64,000 nucleotides of DNA, from the NCBI RefSeq assembly GCF_001540865.1, contig NC_033635.1, positions 1,326,916 through 1,390,915 of the forward strand. The letters are read 5' to 3'. This stretch comes from Ananas comosus (taxonomy: Eukaryota > Streptophyta > Magnoliopsida > Poales > Bromeliaceae). Made by a program: the position numbers and the translations under genes. Below, one piece after another: positions 15,658 through 28,296 of the stretch. The notes below the pieces were generated by a model, which saw only the letters and a list, made by a program, of their open reading frames with translations, was not told where the DNA came from and did no database searches. Numbering within the stretch: position 1 is the stretch's first letter; each line of letters starts with the position of its first letter.

Positions 15658-15877
15658 TAAATATAATACTATATTATAATACAAAATAAATTCGGGTTCG
15701 GGTCGGGTTCGGGTTCGGGTCGGGTACAATCAAAATCTATATCCGAATCCATATCCGTCGGATTTCTATTTTTGATATCCATATCCGAATCCATATCCAT
15801 ATCCATCGGATATATCCGTTTCATTCGAATTCAGATTTAGATAAAATTTCGAATATTCATACCCATTGACATCCCTA
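15328..15877. mobile_element. hAT-type MITE with 8-bp target duplication
   Basis: The 550-bp element starts TAGAGATGTCAACGGGT and ends with the complement of TAGGGATGTCAATGGGT. It is flanked on both sides by GTGTACTG (15320-15327 and 15878-15885), a perfect 8-bp duplication as made by hAT transposases. Inside are degenerate ACCCGA repeats on the left, GGGTTC repeats on the right (so the ends fold back), and a (TA)n run at 15598-15652. No transposase is encoded. Confidence 0.88.
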
Positions 15878-15885
15878 GTGTACTG

Positions 15886-16980
15886 TAGCTTATATTTTTT
15901 GAAAGCAAATTAGCGAGAACGGTCCTTAACATGAGAATGTGGTGGACACCGTTCATGCAGCTCTGAGATTCATGTCGTCCACGTGATGAATAGTATATGT
16001 TACTTTAAAATCTAAACTTAATTCAATAAAAAATAGTGTCTAATGTGAGACCGTGTCATTTATCATTCATCAAATCGATGAGTGTGAATTAATATCGAAG
16101 CTAGATTAACAGTGGATGAGATGGTCTCATGCCGTGGGCCGCGCCGACAAATTTTTTCAATAATAATGTTTATATATATAAAAAAATTATACATTTTAAT
16201 AATCTATCGCTCAGGTAGGAAAGCATCATATAGAGAATGAGCATTGTTACCTGTATCTTAAAAATATATGTACATTTTATAATTCACCAATCCAAAAATT
16301 ATTATAAAAAATTTAATAATTAATATTTAAGATTTCAACTTGGAAGGCTAATTTTGTAGTTTTTATTTTATTTTATTTCTAAATATGAAGGAAGAATGTG
16401 ACTTACCATCTTTCTCTCGTTAAAAAAAAAAAAAAGGAAAAAGCTCTCCCTGTGATTTCACACGCAAAATAAATGTTTATGCGGTGCAAAAGGAAATTAT
16501 ACCTCCGCCCGGTGCATCCGTACAAATTATGCACCGTGCACTGGCAACCGTCCATCCTACCTAACCAGTCAACCTGTGCCGTCCAAATACCATCGTGAGG
16601 TGGTAGATGCGACGTGACGCGTAAAAAATTGTATGCAGTGGAGGGGGTCTGGGTGTGTCTCTTCTCCGTGCAACATGCAGTCGCCCTTTCTTAAAGTTAG
16701 CGTGGGTTGCTCCGCAAAGCTCCACGTGTACGGCCAGCATTGAAGCTGCTGTGGGCCCCAGTTGGCAGGTACTGGACTAACGGCGTCAACTGGCCGTGAA
16801 ACCTTTTAAGTCTACGGAGGTGCCATGTGGCACATGTACACGTGGCACAATCGGAACCAATTGGCAGGGGCACCCAATTTCAATTTGGCCCTCTCCTGCC
16901 GAAAAAATTCTCAATCTCCAAATTTTTGCAATGAACCCCCAACATTTTGCATTTTGGGAATGGTGATGTAACACTAGCCA

Positions 16981-17034
<54 letters not shown>

Positions 17035-17322
17035 NAGTAGTAAAATTTCATTGTTGCTACCAGTTTTTTAGCCTTTGGATCAACTCTTTTCATTATTTCT
17101 AACCATTGGATTAAATACTATAACCCAGTGGGGACCACTCAACCCTGTTGGGACCACTCAACTCTAACCGACTAATATCATCCTGACCCTACAATTTTTC
17201 ATCTAAGGATTAAAAACTTGATAGCAAAAAGAGCGTTTTACTATTAATAGTATTCCAGCCTAATTCTATATATATATATATATATATATATAAGTGACGT
17301 GGAAAAGATGCAGTAGTGTTCA
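15886..17322. other. Gene-free repeat-rich spacer with gap
   Basis: No gene recognised. A (TA)n run (about 16985-17034) ends in the single N at 17035, and a second (TA)n lies at 17270-17292. Between them, 'AGTAAAA' near 17038 and 'TTTTACTATTA' near 17234 look like the ends of a small inverted-repeat element inserted in TA sequence, but this is uncertain. Confidence 0.4.
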
Positions 17323-17339
17323 AATTTAGAATCCTCCTA

Positions 17340-17496
17340 ACGACCGTCTCTAGAGCAAGTGGCAAAAGACTTGGTGGTTGGTACTCAAAATCCAAATTCG
17401 AATCCTAGTTAATTCATATTTCCAGCTAAATTTATTTTTAAATAAAATAAACGAAGCGGGTAGCACGCATGCTACCTATCTCTCAAAAAAAAAAAA
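17340..17496 (+). mobile_element. tRNA-derived SINE, copy A
   Basis: A short element beginning ACGACCGTCTCTAG, with a B-box-like ATTCGAATCC, a middle 'CCAGCTAAATTTATTT', the tail 'GGGTAGCACGCATGCTACC' and a poly-A end. It is flanked by a perfect 17-bp direct duplication AATTTAGAATCCTCCTA (17323-17339 and 17497-17513), which proves retroposition. Related copies are listed elsewhere in the window. Confidence 0.88.
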
Positions 17497-17632
17497 AATT
17501 TAGAATCCTCCTATTCATGTTTTCACTCAATGCATTCAGATCTATGAAGTAAAACCATGCTAGTAAATTAATTAGTAAACGATTTGAACGCAATCAAGCT
17601 AAGCTCAAATTGAGCAAGAACAAGGTCAATCA

Positions 17633-17686
<54 letters not shown>

Positions 17687-17688
17687 GA

Positions 17689-18175
17689 CTACTATACTTT
17701 AATTTATGAGTATAAAGTATTTCATTTTTATAAGTTGTTTTTGATGATGGAGTTTCGGAATCGACGATCCACTCTGTTAAATATGATCTAGAGTATTTGA
17801 AACTTCTAAAAAATAAATTTCGTAATTTTTTAAAATCATAATAAAATCCATCAAGCGAGTATAAAATGAATAGTCAAAATCGAATGGCGTCTCCTTTAAT
17901 TTAAAATCGGAGTTATTGATCTTTATGTAGGTAGTGAATATAATTTTTTATAAAAAATTCAACCAATTCCGATTCTTTCACATCGTTAAACTAGCATACG
18001 GCTATTAAAAATTATCAATTTTGAGATCTTTTGATCATAAGTTAAATGATGTCAAAAATTATAAAATTTGATTTTTAGAGATTTTAAATACTCCACATAA
18101 TATTTAACGGTATGGACCGTTGATTCGAAAACTCTGTCATAGAAAATGACTTATGAGTATAAGAACTCTCTATTA
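17689..18175. mobile_element. Long-inverted-repeat element, copy 2
   Basis: The left arm (about 17750-17850: 'GAGTTTCGGAATCGACGATCC...TTAAATATGATCTAGAGTATTTGAAA') is an imperfect reverse complement of the right arm (about 18040-18145). Arms exceed 90 bases. It starts CTACTATA, as does copy 3, and sits beside a (GA)n run (17652-17683). Non-coding. Confidence 0.6.
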
Positions 18176-18733
18176 TATATACATATGTACTTAATCTAGA
18201 ACATATGATTCTCTCTCAACATTGTTCTTTCATGAGACCCACCACTATGAATGTCGCCTCTCCTTTTCAGGGTCTTCGTGTGGAGGAATTCTATACTGTC
18301 ACACTTGCACCACGCGCGTTATCAATAGCAAGCCAATCATATTTTTTATTTTCAAACAAAAATACAATAAAAATATTTTTTTATACTCATGATAGGACAT
18401 ATATTTTTTTTAAAAAAATATTTAATTGACTTGTTACGCCACGTTACTAATATACTCGTTGCATTCTAGAATTTTTCCTTCATGTGATGGTTCAGCACGA
18501 GGGAGTCTCTATCAACCGATAAATTGTAAATAAAAAGACACCTCACAAAAGATACCTCTCCTTAAATGGCCAAACCAGCCCCTAAGCCACACAAAATGAA
18601 TCGAAGCAAGTGCTTTGTGGTGCTCACATGGGTGCATGCATGCATGCTTGAGGTGGTTCAATGCGCACTACATATATAGGAGATGCAAAAGGACCCTCAT
18701 TTAAAGTCCACCACCCTTTAGCCAAGTAAGGAA

Positions 18734-18840
18734 ACAAGTGTACGTAGAGAGAGGAAAAACCACACTTTATTTCCTGCTCTTTTTCTCTCTCTCTCTCTCT
18801 CTCAAGTGTACGTAGAGAGAGGAAAAACCACACTTTATTT

Positions 18841-18878
<38 letters not shown>

Positions 18879-18880
18879 CA
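18734..18880. repeat. Tandem duplication with (CT)n runs
   Basis: A segment starting 'CAAGTGTACGTAGAGAGAGG' and running through 'CCACACTTTATTTCC' occurs twice, about 67 bases apart, each copy followed by a (CT)n microsatellite (18784-18803 and 18845-18874). Replication slippage at the microsatellite is the likely cause. Confidence 0.75.
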
Positions 18881-20681
18881 CTTTTCATGGTAGGCTCTAC
18901 ATTGTCTCTTTTTTCCAAGTAGGAGAGAGCATTATTAAGATGAGTGCAATAATTGAGTTTCACATATACTGCGTATGGACCAGTGAGCATGTGCACATGG
19001 AATTGATTTGCTCGTTTTGGGTCTTGTTTCCTTTTACACTGTGTTATTGTTGTTACCGGCTTCATTCATTAAAATAAATAAATTTTAACTACGGAGGTCA
19101 GAATTAAAATAACATAGCTTTTCTTAGCTCAGCGGTCCATCATTGAATAGCTCGGTTGGTAAAGTACCTTCGATGTCACAACATAAATTTTCGATTTGGA
19201 CCCTAATCACAAAAGCAATTTTCGATTTGGACCCTAGTCACAAAAGCAATGCGCGGATGAATGCTCAACTGGTTGTTTTTTTTTAAGAGATAAATAGCAT
19301 GTTATCTGCTTCGTTTATTTCATTTAAAAATAAATTTAGCTGGAAATGTGAGTCAATTAGGATTCAAACTTGGGACCTCGGGTATCAACCATCATGCCTT
19401 TTGCCATTTGCACTAGGGACGGTCGGTTGCTCAACTAGTTGTTTCATACAGCTTTCTATAGCTCAATTCTCGTAAACACCCCAATAATACTATATTGAGT
19501 AGACACAAAAAGAAATATTGTATTTTGATAAGAAAATTTTAAGCTATTTAGTACGTATTTATAACTTTGGTTTATGTATTTTTGACCAGTGATTTGGGCT
19601 TAACAAATTACTCATGCTAATTAACGTACTTTGCTAAATTGTTTAGTAGTAGCTAGAAACCTATATATAAAGACTTGAAAAGCCTTCTTTTGTTGTGTTA
19701 CTTCTTTTTATTTCCTTTTAATGAATTGCATTAGTTTTCCATGAATTTTCATAATTTAAATGTTAAAAAGTAAATGTGATAATTATGGTCCTTATTGGTA
19801 ATTAAGTATATTGCTGAGAATCATCTTGCTTGGCTATCCTTCTAGTAATAAATGGTTGGTTATATTGAAGAATCAATCTCGAAATGTTTCTGCAGATGAC
19901 CACCCAAACAAAAAAATATAAAATGTTTCTTTTATTTTGAAACCATATGAGTTATGACAATCTCAATTTCCTTCTTTGCCAATATCCATTAAAGTAAAAG
20001 AGTAGTGTTACATTTGTCGAATTTGAAGCTAACAAAGTATATATATGCAAACAAACACACACAGAATTGTATTAATAAGTCATATAAACGAATACTTAGA
20101 AATTCAAATACACAATCCAAACAAAACAAAAAGAAAAGGGAAAAAAGAGAAAGTTAAAAAAGAAAATAGAGAAATCAGTGACATACACTCCCAACCAGTT
20201 AGAAAGAAAGAGCTTTAATAATAAACCATGCAAACGAATTTTGNAAAAAAAAAAAAAAAAAAAAAGACTAAGCAAAAAAAATAAAAAAAAATCAAAAGAA
20301 TCATCAATAATGTGCACTCCCAACAAACCAAAAAAGAAAAAATAAAAAAATGAAAAATAAAAAAAATAAAAAGCCCTTAACTTTCCTTAGTGCGCATGTT
20401 GGTCCAAAATGTTTCTGACGTACTCCACTAAAAAATTAGCCCCAACTGCACCACTTCCCTTTTCTTCTTTTTTTTTCCACTTTATCAATTTATCAATTCA
20501 TGTTGTATAAGATAACTCACCTCTATAACATTCATAATAACACTACAAAAACAACCAGTGCATGAATAAATCCCCTCATACACTATTAATTATTGTTCTA
20601 CACTCAAAGCATGAAACACACACACACACACACACACCCCTCCTCACATTTCCCTCTTAAAAATGTGCTCTCCTTCTCCTT
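18881..20681. other. Gene-free spacer downstream of SULTR3
   Basis: Contains one SINE (19279-19428), a small tandem repeat of 'CACAAAAGCAATTTTCGATTTGG' type near 19200-19245, a poly-A run with the single N at 20244, and a (CA)n run near 20615-20636. No coding region recognised. Confidence 0.5.
19279..19428 (-). mobile_element. tRNA-derived SINE, copy B
   Basis: Minus-strand copy of the same family: 'CCGACCGTCCCTAGTGCAA' head, 'AGTTTGAATCC' B-box-like motif, 'TTTCCAGCTAAATTTATTT' middle and 'ATAACATGCTATTTATCTC' tail before poly-A. Flanking direct repeats are GCTCAACTGGTTGTTT (19263-19278) and GCTCAACTAGTTGTTT (19429-19444), 16 bp with one mismatch. Confidence 0.85.
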
Positions 20682-23600
20682 TCATGCATCTTCTCTTGAT
20701 TTTGGAGCACAATTGGCCACAGCTTCTCCAACTGTGAGGTAGATATTCTTTTCGCCGATGAGCTCGGTGAATTTCGCCAGCTGGAGCTTCTCGATCACGG
20801 CTGGCCCCGGATTGGCAAGAACAAGCTAAGGTGACAATTGCGAATTGTATATATATGTTAACTCACAAACTATAGTAAGTAGTAAGTACTAACATTTTTT
20901 TTTTTTTTCTCAAAAAAAAAGTAAGTACTAACAAATTTTTAGTTTCTACACACATGATTGAATCATAGAACTACTATATATGCCTTTTAGAAGCGCGAAG
21001 GCTATTATAACAACATTCCATGGTTTTCGAAAATTATCAACATTCAACTTCATTTGGATTCATCTATGTCACGTATAGGCTCCTTAACTTTTCAATTTTG
21101 CGATGAATTAAGCCACAGGATAAATGATATATATCGAAAAATCTTGAAATTCAGTCTCTAAACATTCAACAGTATGGATTGTCAGTTCAAATGCTCTATC
21201 ATTCTTTGTGCTTCTAAAAGTATATATAGTGGCCTCGTTCCAGTACTGATTTAGTTTTAAAGAAGAGTGAGTTTATCTTTTCCCCTGCTAACCTGAACGC
21301 TGCGCTTTCGGAGGATAGTATGTAGCTCCTCAAAGCCATGAATACCGGTTGTGTCGATCTCGGTAACCGCTGTAAAGAGTAGTACAAAGCAGCAGAGTTT
21401 ACTCACTTGAACATAAGTATAGATCAATTAAACTAACAAGAATTATGGAAAAAAGCGATGCTTGTCTTACGTGACAACTCCACGATCAAGAACTCGATTC
21501 TCGGAAGGTTTTGCTCTTTGATTCTATCTTCCTCATCTCTCAGCCATCTTAGAATTCTGCAAGGATAAAAAAAAAAATTGCAGTACATGCTTTATCTTAG
21601 CATAATGTTAAAGCTAATCCTATTACGTTAAAGCTAATCTAAAAAGGAGAAAGATAGTATACTTATTATGTCAGTTTTTTATGTACAAAAAGATTACGAA
21701 TATTGATTTTAATAAAGCTATGTACAACCGAACATCTCTGACTTAGTAATATATGGAGTCAATTTAGTGCCTGAACTTAATTTTTATTCTCTGAACTTCC
21801 TTTATACTGAAATTTGATTCCTGCCCTGAGAAAAATGTTTTTAAGTTTTTCTGACAGAGTGACCATCATACCTCTTCTGTAGATTGACTCTTTAATTTGC
21901 TTGGCTACAATTGAAACAGGGTTAAAATTAAAGATCATTTTATAGTTGAAAAGTCATGTGTTGTCATTTGTTTTTTTAGCGATCCGGGATGGAATTACAT
22001 CATTTGAGAACTAAGTACTAATATTAGGATAATACAGTGATTATCCATGCATTTTACCTGAAAAAAAAGGAAAATGTATAGCCAAGATGAGAAACCGAGC
22101 TGTTACCTCTCCTTTATATAGTTGGAATTGTTGAAATAGATCGCAGAATCCACTCTGACAACCACAACTCCTGGAACTTTGGTCGCCTCGGGGTATTGAT
22201 CGACATTCCTATATATAGTGGTCCTCGGAAGGTTTCCGAGTAAAACCGTCCTTGGCCTTGTTACTTGAAGAATTATCTTAGCAACCGATATCGACACCTA
22301 TTCAGCAGAGGAAGAACAAATTATATTCCTTTCAAGGACTTAAATGAACATATGTTTGGTAAATAACCAGATTCTTACAGCAATTAGGAGACCGATCTCG
22401 ACAGAGATGAAAATAACTCCGAAGAAAGCTCCCATGCACGCAATAAAGTCCAACTTATCGCATTTCCAGATAAGGTATGCACCTTTAATGTCAATCAAGT
22501 TAAGTACGGCCGAAATAATGATCGATGCGAGGATTGCATTCGGGGTGTATTTGAACAAAGGAGTGATCAGTAACAATGTGAGTAATACGACTATCGACAT
22601 CACTATATTGGACACTGCTGTGCTACAACCAGCCATGAAATTGACCGCGGATCTTGAGAAGGACCCTGCATACAAAACCACCCCTTTTGTTTTAACTCAC
22701 GACACTAAATTTTAATTTTACAGTAATAATTTTCTAGTCATGGAGTGCAGTTTATTGTATCCATCGAAGTAAACTGGAAAAATTTACCTGTTGCTATGTA
22801 GCAAGAAGTCAAAGAACCGATGATATTCATCGTTCCTAGCGCGACCATTTCCTTGTTTCCGTCAATTTGGTAATCCTTCATTGCGGCAAATGTTCTACCA
22901 ATTGCTATTGCTTCCTGATAAGTTTTAATAGTTTAGTCCAAGTAATACATATCTGTAAGTTGTTACTGAAACACTAAATTTTGCGTTTATATTACAGTCA
23001 AGGCCACCATTCCAGCTACCGCGCCGATTCTGAATCCTTTTCCAAGATATGGACCAGTGAAGTGAATTTTATGAACCGACGACGGATTAACACCCTTCCT
23101 TATGTCTTTCACCTGTGAGAATTAAGCGAGAACGAGTCTCACCGATTAGTCACATATATGTTTCATCTCTCTTTAGTTTTCAACAGACGAAAAGGAGAAG
23201 GAATTAAGGACTTACGATCTGAACACCGCGTTTGTCGGCACGGGTTATGTAAACACAGAAGGTGGCAACAACTACAGAGATCAGTGGCGCAATCGCAGGC
23301 ACCCAGAAAAGGCTCTTCTTTCTCTTCCCCTATACAACCAACCCAAAATGGCTTAGCATTTGCAAAAGTGCGACCCGATATTATACTCCAAAGTTTTGAT
23401 AAATCCCCGTAAAATCGAAGTGATTCTTACTATGTACTTCGTGATCAGAAGGAAAGCCAAGAAAGCCGATCCTATGACTGCGGTTTCCCAGTTCCACTGA
23501 AAAATGAAAAGCGGAAAATTTTATCAATCTCGACGCTGATTTTAGCAGAAAATTAAGAAAGGAGATAGATCAAAGGACTTGTTAACTTATTATTACCCCA

Positions 23601-24622
23601 TGATGAACATTTCCCCACACGGATTTCATTACAGAAACTATGTCGGTCTTCGTGGTGAAGTTCTTTACTCCGAGAAATCCCTTCAGCTGTTGAAGGGCAA
23701 TTGTAATGGCTGCCCCACCCATGAAACCAACTATGGCGGCATGAGATAGGAAATCGATAATGAAGCCCAACCTAAAAATTTTAGTATCAACTCATGAATT
23801 CCGATTCGAACTCCAGAAACAAGCCGCAGAATCAACCAAAGGCCTACCTGAGGGTTCCTAGTGCTGCTTGAGTGATACCAGCAAAAAATGTTGCAGTGGC
23901 TGCGAGACGGAAGTACTCAGCTTTTTGCTTCACCGGATCAAACTCTTCTCGGATAAGTGTTCCAAGCAGTAGAGACACGACAGCGACAGGCCCTATAGCG
24001 ATATCCCTCGAGCTACCCATCGCCGCGTAAATTAGCGGAGGAACAAAACTCGAATCTGCAAAACGTAAAATTTGTGCAAATGTTACTGCATAAGAACTGA
24101 TTACTACCGTTTTTACTGCATAGCCAATTTTTTCAACTTACAAAGGCCATATTGTGGATCCAAGTTGGCTAGCTTTGCATAACCAATGTCCTAGTTCATG
24201 AAACAATTCTCATGTTAGAGATCATAGTACAATCTTATATATGAAACAGTTCTTAGTTTTAGTGTATATATACATATTCTCACTTGTGGAATGCACAAGC
24301 TTGCGATGGTCAACCCGGCGATAAGATCTCCTTTGAACTTATTAAAACTGTATTGTCTCCCCCACTCGAGGATCGGGAAAAGGAATTGAAGGCCTAATAC
24401 GAGCTTCCTCGAGACCGGTTGGTCCTTGTAAGGGCGCAAAGGCTCGTCGTGGAACAATGTTTCTTTTACAGCATCTGTAAACTCTCTGAGGAGGGTCTTT
24501 TTCGGAGGAAATCCGATCTTGTAAACAGATTGGTTGTTCTCTGCCCGGTGTTGCGTCGACGGGCCCCCAGTGATCTCCGTTTCCCTACTTTCCGGCTCAT
24601 CGGAAGCAACGCGGCCCTTCAT
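20682..24622 (-). CDS. Sulfate transporter, SULTR3;1/3;2-like
   Basis: Thirteen exons: 24622-24284, 24190-24142, 24055-23848, 23771-23597, 23496-23431, 23329-23216, 23112-22996, 22914-22788, 22665-22379, 22297-22107, 21556-21471, 21369-21293, 20825-20682. They give 659 aa, normal for the family, with all junctions in frame. It is a multi-pass SLC26-type H+/sulfate carrier: '[17 protein letters not shown]', '[13 protein letters not shown]', '[21 protein letters not shown]' and '[12 protein letters not shown]' are family signatures. A cytosolic STAS domain follows (about residues 530-650, '[15 protein letters not shown]'). The long hydrophilic N-terminus and '[13 protein letters not shown]' point to group 3 near SULTR3;1/3;2. 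Members have been linked to plastid sulfate uptake or vascular transport; the exact role here cannot be read from sequence. The last intron hosts a foldback element. A TATA-like box lies at 24963-24972. Confidence 0.95.
20971..21231. mobile_element. Long-inverted-repeat element, copy 3 (inside SULTR3 last intron)
   Basis: Starts CTACTATATATGCCTTTTAG and ends with the near complement (CTTCTAAAAGTATATATAGTGG). The inner part shares 'CAACAGTATGGATTGTCAGTTCAAATG' style sequence with copies 1 and 2 in the same orientation. It lies wholly between exons 12 and 13 of the SULTR3 gene, leaving splice sites intact. Confidence 0.65.
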
Positions 24623-24962
24623 TGTTCTTTCACTTGCCTAAGGAGAGGCAACACCTTAGAAATGGAATAATTGAATCAAAACCAACATAACAACATTTCA
24701 AGATTAATGGTTCAAGCTTCATAAAATTCGACAAATGAGCAGAGTTTCAGAAAACAAAGGATCATTTTTTACGAAGGGAGGGAACAAAAGATGAAACATC
24801 GATGTTCGCTTTACGCCAAAAGACGAAACAAGCCACACAGATAAAACATGTGATATGAAACATATGAAAGAGATAGTTGCGCCTCACAAGAATTAGACCT
24901 TAGGCAATGTACCACTCTTTGAAAACTAAACCTTCCTTGTGTTGTGAAGAAATTGAAGTTCA

Positions 24963-24972
24963 TTATATATAC
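24963..24972 (-). promoter_or_regulatory. Probable TATA box of SULTR3
   Basis: GTATATATAA on the minus strand, 341 bases upstream of the start codon. Distance implies a long leader or a leader intron. Confidence 0.4.
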
Positions 24973-25684
24973 AATTCATGTTCAATATCAAAAAGTCAAA
25001 ACTTGCTGAGCCAAACTAAACTCATTTATTTATGTCAACCATGAATATAGATCGGAAACATAACCAAGTACAAGACAGTCGGAAACAAGATAAGAAGCGG
25101 TATTTTATTCGAGTTTTGCTCATTCTTCGACATGCTGAGAACTATAAAAAAACACAACTGTTTAGAGATTTACAACATTTGATGTAACAATTATGCTTAT
25201 TTAGTTGTTTAATAGTGTGCGTCAGAAATATCGGCTAGTCGTCTAATAAACAAAGAGGCAATCACTCCTCCTTCTTCGTTGACTCGGGTGATGCTCTGAC
25301 AGGTACAGACTAAGATCAGATGTGTCTCACTTCGATCGATCGCTCTCTTATCCGATATGTGGTGCTTTGTAGTTGTTGTTGTGCTTGTAAAGTGGATGAA
25401 AATGCGGCTTCTATTCACCGCGAAGTTCCTGTAGGAAAAAGCACTTCACATGGTTCTGGTATAGTTTCTGATAATTCCTTCAAATAGTTACAACAGCTAC
25501 TGCACATTAATCATATATACATTTTCAATACATGTTTTTATGATTCTATCCATGTTTGAATTTGAACAATTCCTTTAAACAATAAATTGCAAGTACATAA
25601 ATAAAATCCACCAACGGAATCCAAAATTACACATCTGAAATCAAAGAGATCACGAATTTCTTCTCCTCTTTCTCCTGTACAATG

Positions 25685-25715
<31 letters not shown>

Positions 25716-26032
25716 AATTGTATTTTATATAAGAAAAGGATGCTTGTTATTTCATACCAGCACCAAAAATAACCCAGATATAAAGCCTTTGAAGCAACTC
25801 TTTCCTTTTAGATGGCCAAAGTAACAAATTATGCAGTAGAGTCAATCAATGCATATAATTTTGCAAGCTAATAGCCAAAGAGTCATTCTTAATCATGTAA
25901 GAGATAACTAAGATGATCAGTACATGGTTCAGATAGCCAAAATATTTCCTAATTTATGTAGCATTTTCTGTTTTATAAATTAAAAAAGATAAGTTGAACC
26001 AATAATAAGTAAAAAAGGAAAAAAAAATTACA

Positions 26033-26074
<42 letters not shown>

Positions 26075-27636
26075 TGGTATTGAAACCCTTTTGACGCTAT
26101 TAGATAAAATGAAGTTAGGATAAAAGTATATGGGAATATGCTTCTGCGTTTACTGGTGGAACCGCAGAAAATATATTATAACCGACTCATCACAATATAC
26201 GGAATGCAATATTCCATATGAAAACAAACAGAATATTTTTTTATTGTATTTTCTCGGAGCTTGTAACATAATCTCTCTACATTCCTAAAAGAAACCAGAA
26301 TATAACAGAAGAAATTTGGAGAGGGGTAATATTTGTACACAAAATGTTGTTACAACCACCAAAATCTTGTATTTACTTTAAACTCCTTTTCAGATCCTCC
26401 AATAACAGAACCAATCCTTTCTAAGATCCTCTAAGCAGTCGAAAGGACACATCAACAAAAATTAAATAAATGTGATGCAGATGTGGACAAGGTCCCAAAA
26501 AAAATCATTTGTAAAATAAAAAGGACTCTTTTTTTTTAATAGTGTTTTTTTGGGGCCGATCAATCGTACTTCCACACTGGGTGGACGTGGAAGATTTGGA
26601 ATATAAACAAAAAAAACTAAAAAAAGAAAAGGGGTGAGGTGGGGAAAGTCAAATTGCGTCCAGGTTCAATGAACCAAAAAAGGGAACAGCAAAAGGGGCT
26701 TAATGAGTAGGATACAAGCTATTATTAATTTTTATTAATTTTTTTTAATGTGCTCTATGGTTTAAATAACTGTGCCAAGGAGAGAGATGCAAAGAGAACA
26801 AAGTCCAAAGGGTGGAGAAAGAGAGAGAGAGAGAGAGAAAGAGAGATTTGTATTTGCCCACCGCGTAGAGAGGATTTGTGTTTGTGCTGGCAGCATCTTA
26901 TACGTTGAATTCAGCCAAGTTTATAATATACAGTTCTAATTAATTAATATAATAACTCTGTCGACATCTACGCACAACTAATGACTTTTTTTTCTATTCA
27001 GAAAGCATATACATCACGTTTGTATGAATATTATATAAAAATGCTGGCATTGGTCATAAGACCCGCAAACTATAATAAAAAATTTTTAAGAAAAAGTCTT
27101 CGTGCATAGAATGGTACATCTTATTAAAGTAATCAACGGCTGTCATACGATACAGAAATCATTAAAAGCTTTTTTTTAAAAAAATATAAAAATTACAATA
27201 TACTTTTGAATTAACATTGCTAGGCTTATGCACATAGTAAGAGTTATTGATTTGTGTACTTCTAGTAGTGGAAGCTCCCCACACATGATTTTCACTTTAG
27301 TGGTGTTACCAACAATAGCTACAAGCTTTTAGAGTTACAAACTTAAAAACATTATACATTCTCCCTAAATTCGAATCCATTTTAAGCCATGGATTTTCAT
27401 GGACCTTTTGTTAATGCAACACTCTCTCCACCATTTCATTCTCTACTACTAAGCTACGAATCTTTGAATGACTAAAGCTAACAGGCATAACAACTACTAG
27501 CTTGCCTAGTAGCCTTTTTTTTTGTTTTTCTTTTTACTTTTACCGCATGCACGCATTCATTTTCTATACAACATAAAATTTAAACCATAAGCCTTACCCC
27601 ACTAATAGATAATATGTATCAACTGACCTACTCGGA

Positions 27637-28166
27637 CCTAGTTTGATAATATGATGGCTAAAACTATTATTTTTTATCATTAAAGATACAAAATATTCAA
27701 AAGCGGTTTTAATTCTTTCTCTCTTTGTAGTTTACACAATATAAAATTATCTATCATTGAAGAAGTATGTGCCACGTGGTAGACGATCTGGTGTGAAAGA
27801 AATAATATTATTTTTAGAAATCTACCTACCAATGTTATCTCATCTGCTCATCGTATTTGGAGTGCTGGTGAAGGAGTGGGTTGATTTCTGTAGAGCTGGA
27901 TAATATCAGCATTTGTTAGACTTTTTATTTTCGTTGCTTGTACCCGCTTACCCTATGTTTTTTCTCTTCGTTCTTTTTTCTTTTTCTCCTTTTTTTTCTT
28001 CCCACCCCTTCTTCCGACCCCTTGAGACCTTAGTTGCCTAACTCTATGCAGCTAATTTTATTTACTTAATGAATGAAATAAGTAGCACATTATCTTTCTC
28101 TCTAAAAGAAAAAAGCGTTTTTGATTAGTATAACAATAGTTTTAGCCCCCGCATTATCAAACTAGG
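27637..28166. mobile_element. Inverted-repeat DNA element with CCTAGTTTGATAAT ends
   Basis: The left end CCTAGTTTGATAATATGATGG, extending to GCTAAAACTATTATT, is matched in reverse at the right end (28132-28166: AACAATAGTTTTAGCCCCCGC, then ATTATCAAACTAGG). The arms are about 34 bases with a few mismatches. No clear target-site duplication was found. A LINE-like 3' segment (27860-28115) lies between the arms. Confidence 0.65.
27860..28115 (+). mobile_element. LINE 3'-end relic
   Basis: The start encodes 'VKEWVDFCRAG' then stop, resembling the end of the LINE relic at 45.5 kb ('KELLKSWELCA' then stop). It is followed by a pyrimidine-rich stretch, 'GAGACCTTAGTTGCC', and the tail 'AATGAATGAAATAAGTAGCACATTATC' ending in A-rich sequence. 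The order matches 45540-45690. Confidence 0.5.
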
Positions 28167-28247
28167 CATCTGCAGTGGGTTTTTAGGATTGGTATTTGAT
28201 CCGTTGAGCGTGTTTTACTGTAAACATTAGCAAAATAGATAAATAGG

Positions 28248-28296
<49 letters not shown>

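Noticed and set aside
15361..15720. Telomere or centromere repeat
   Set aside because: The unit is ACCCGA, not AAACCCT, it is degenerate, and it is enclosed in a transposon with a target duplication.
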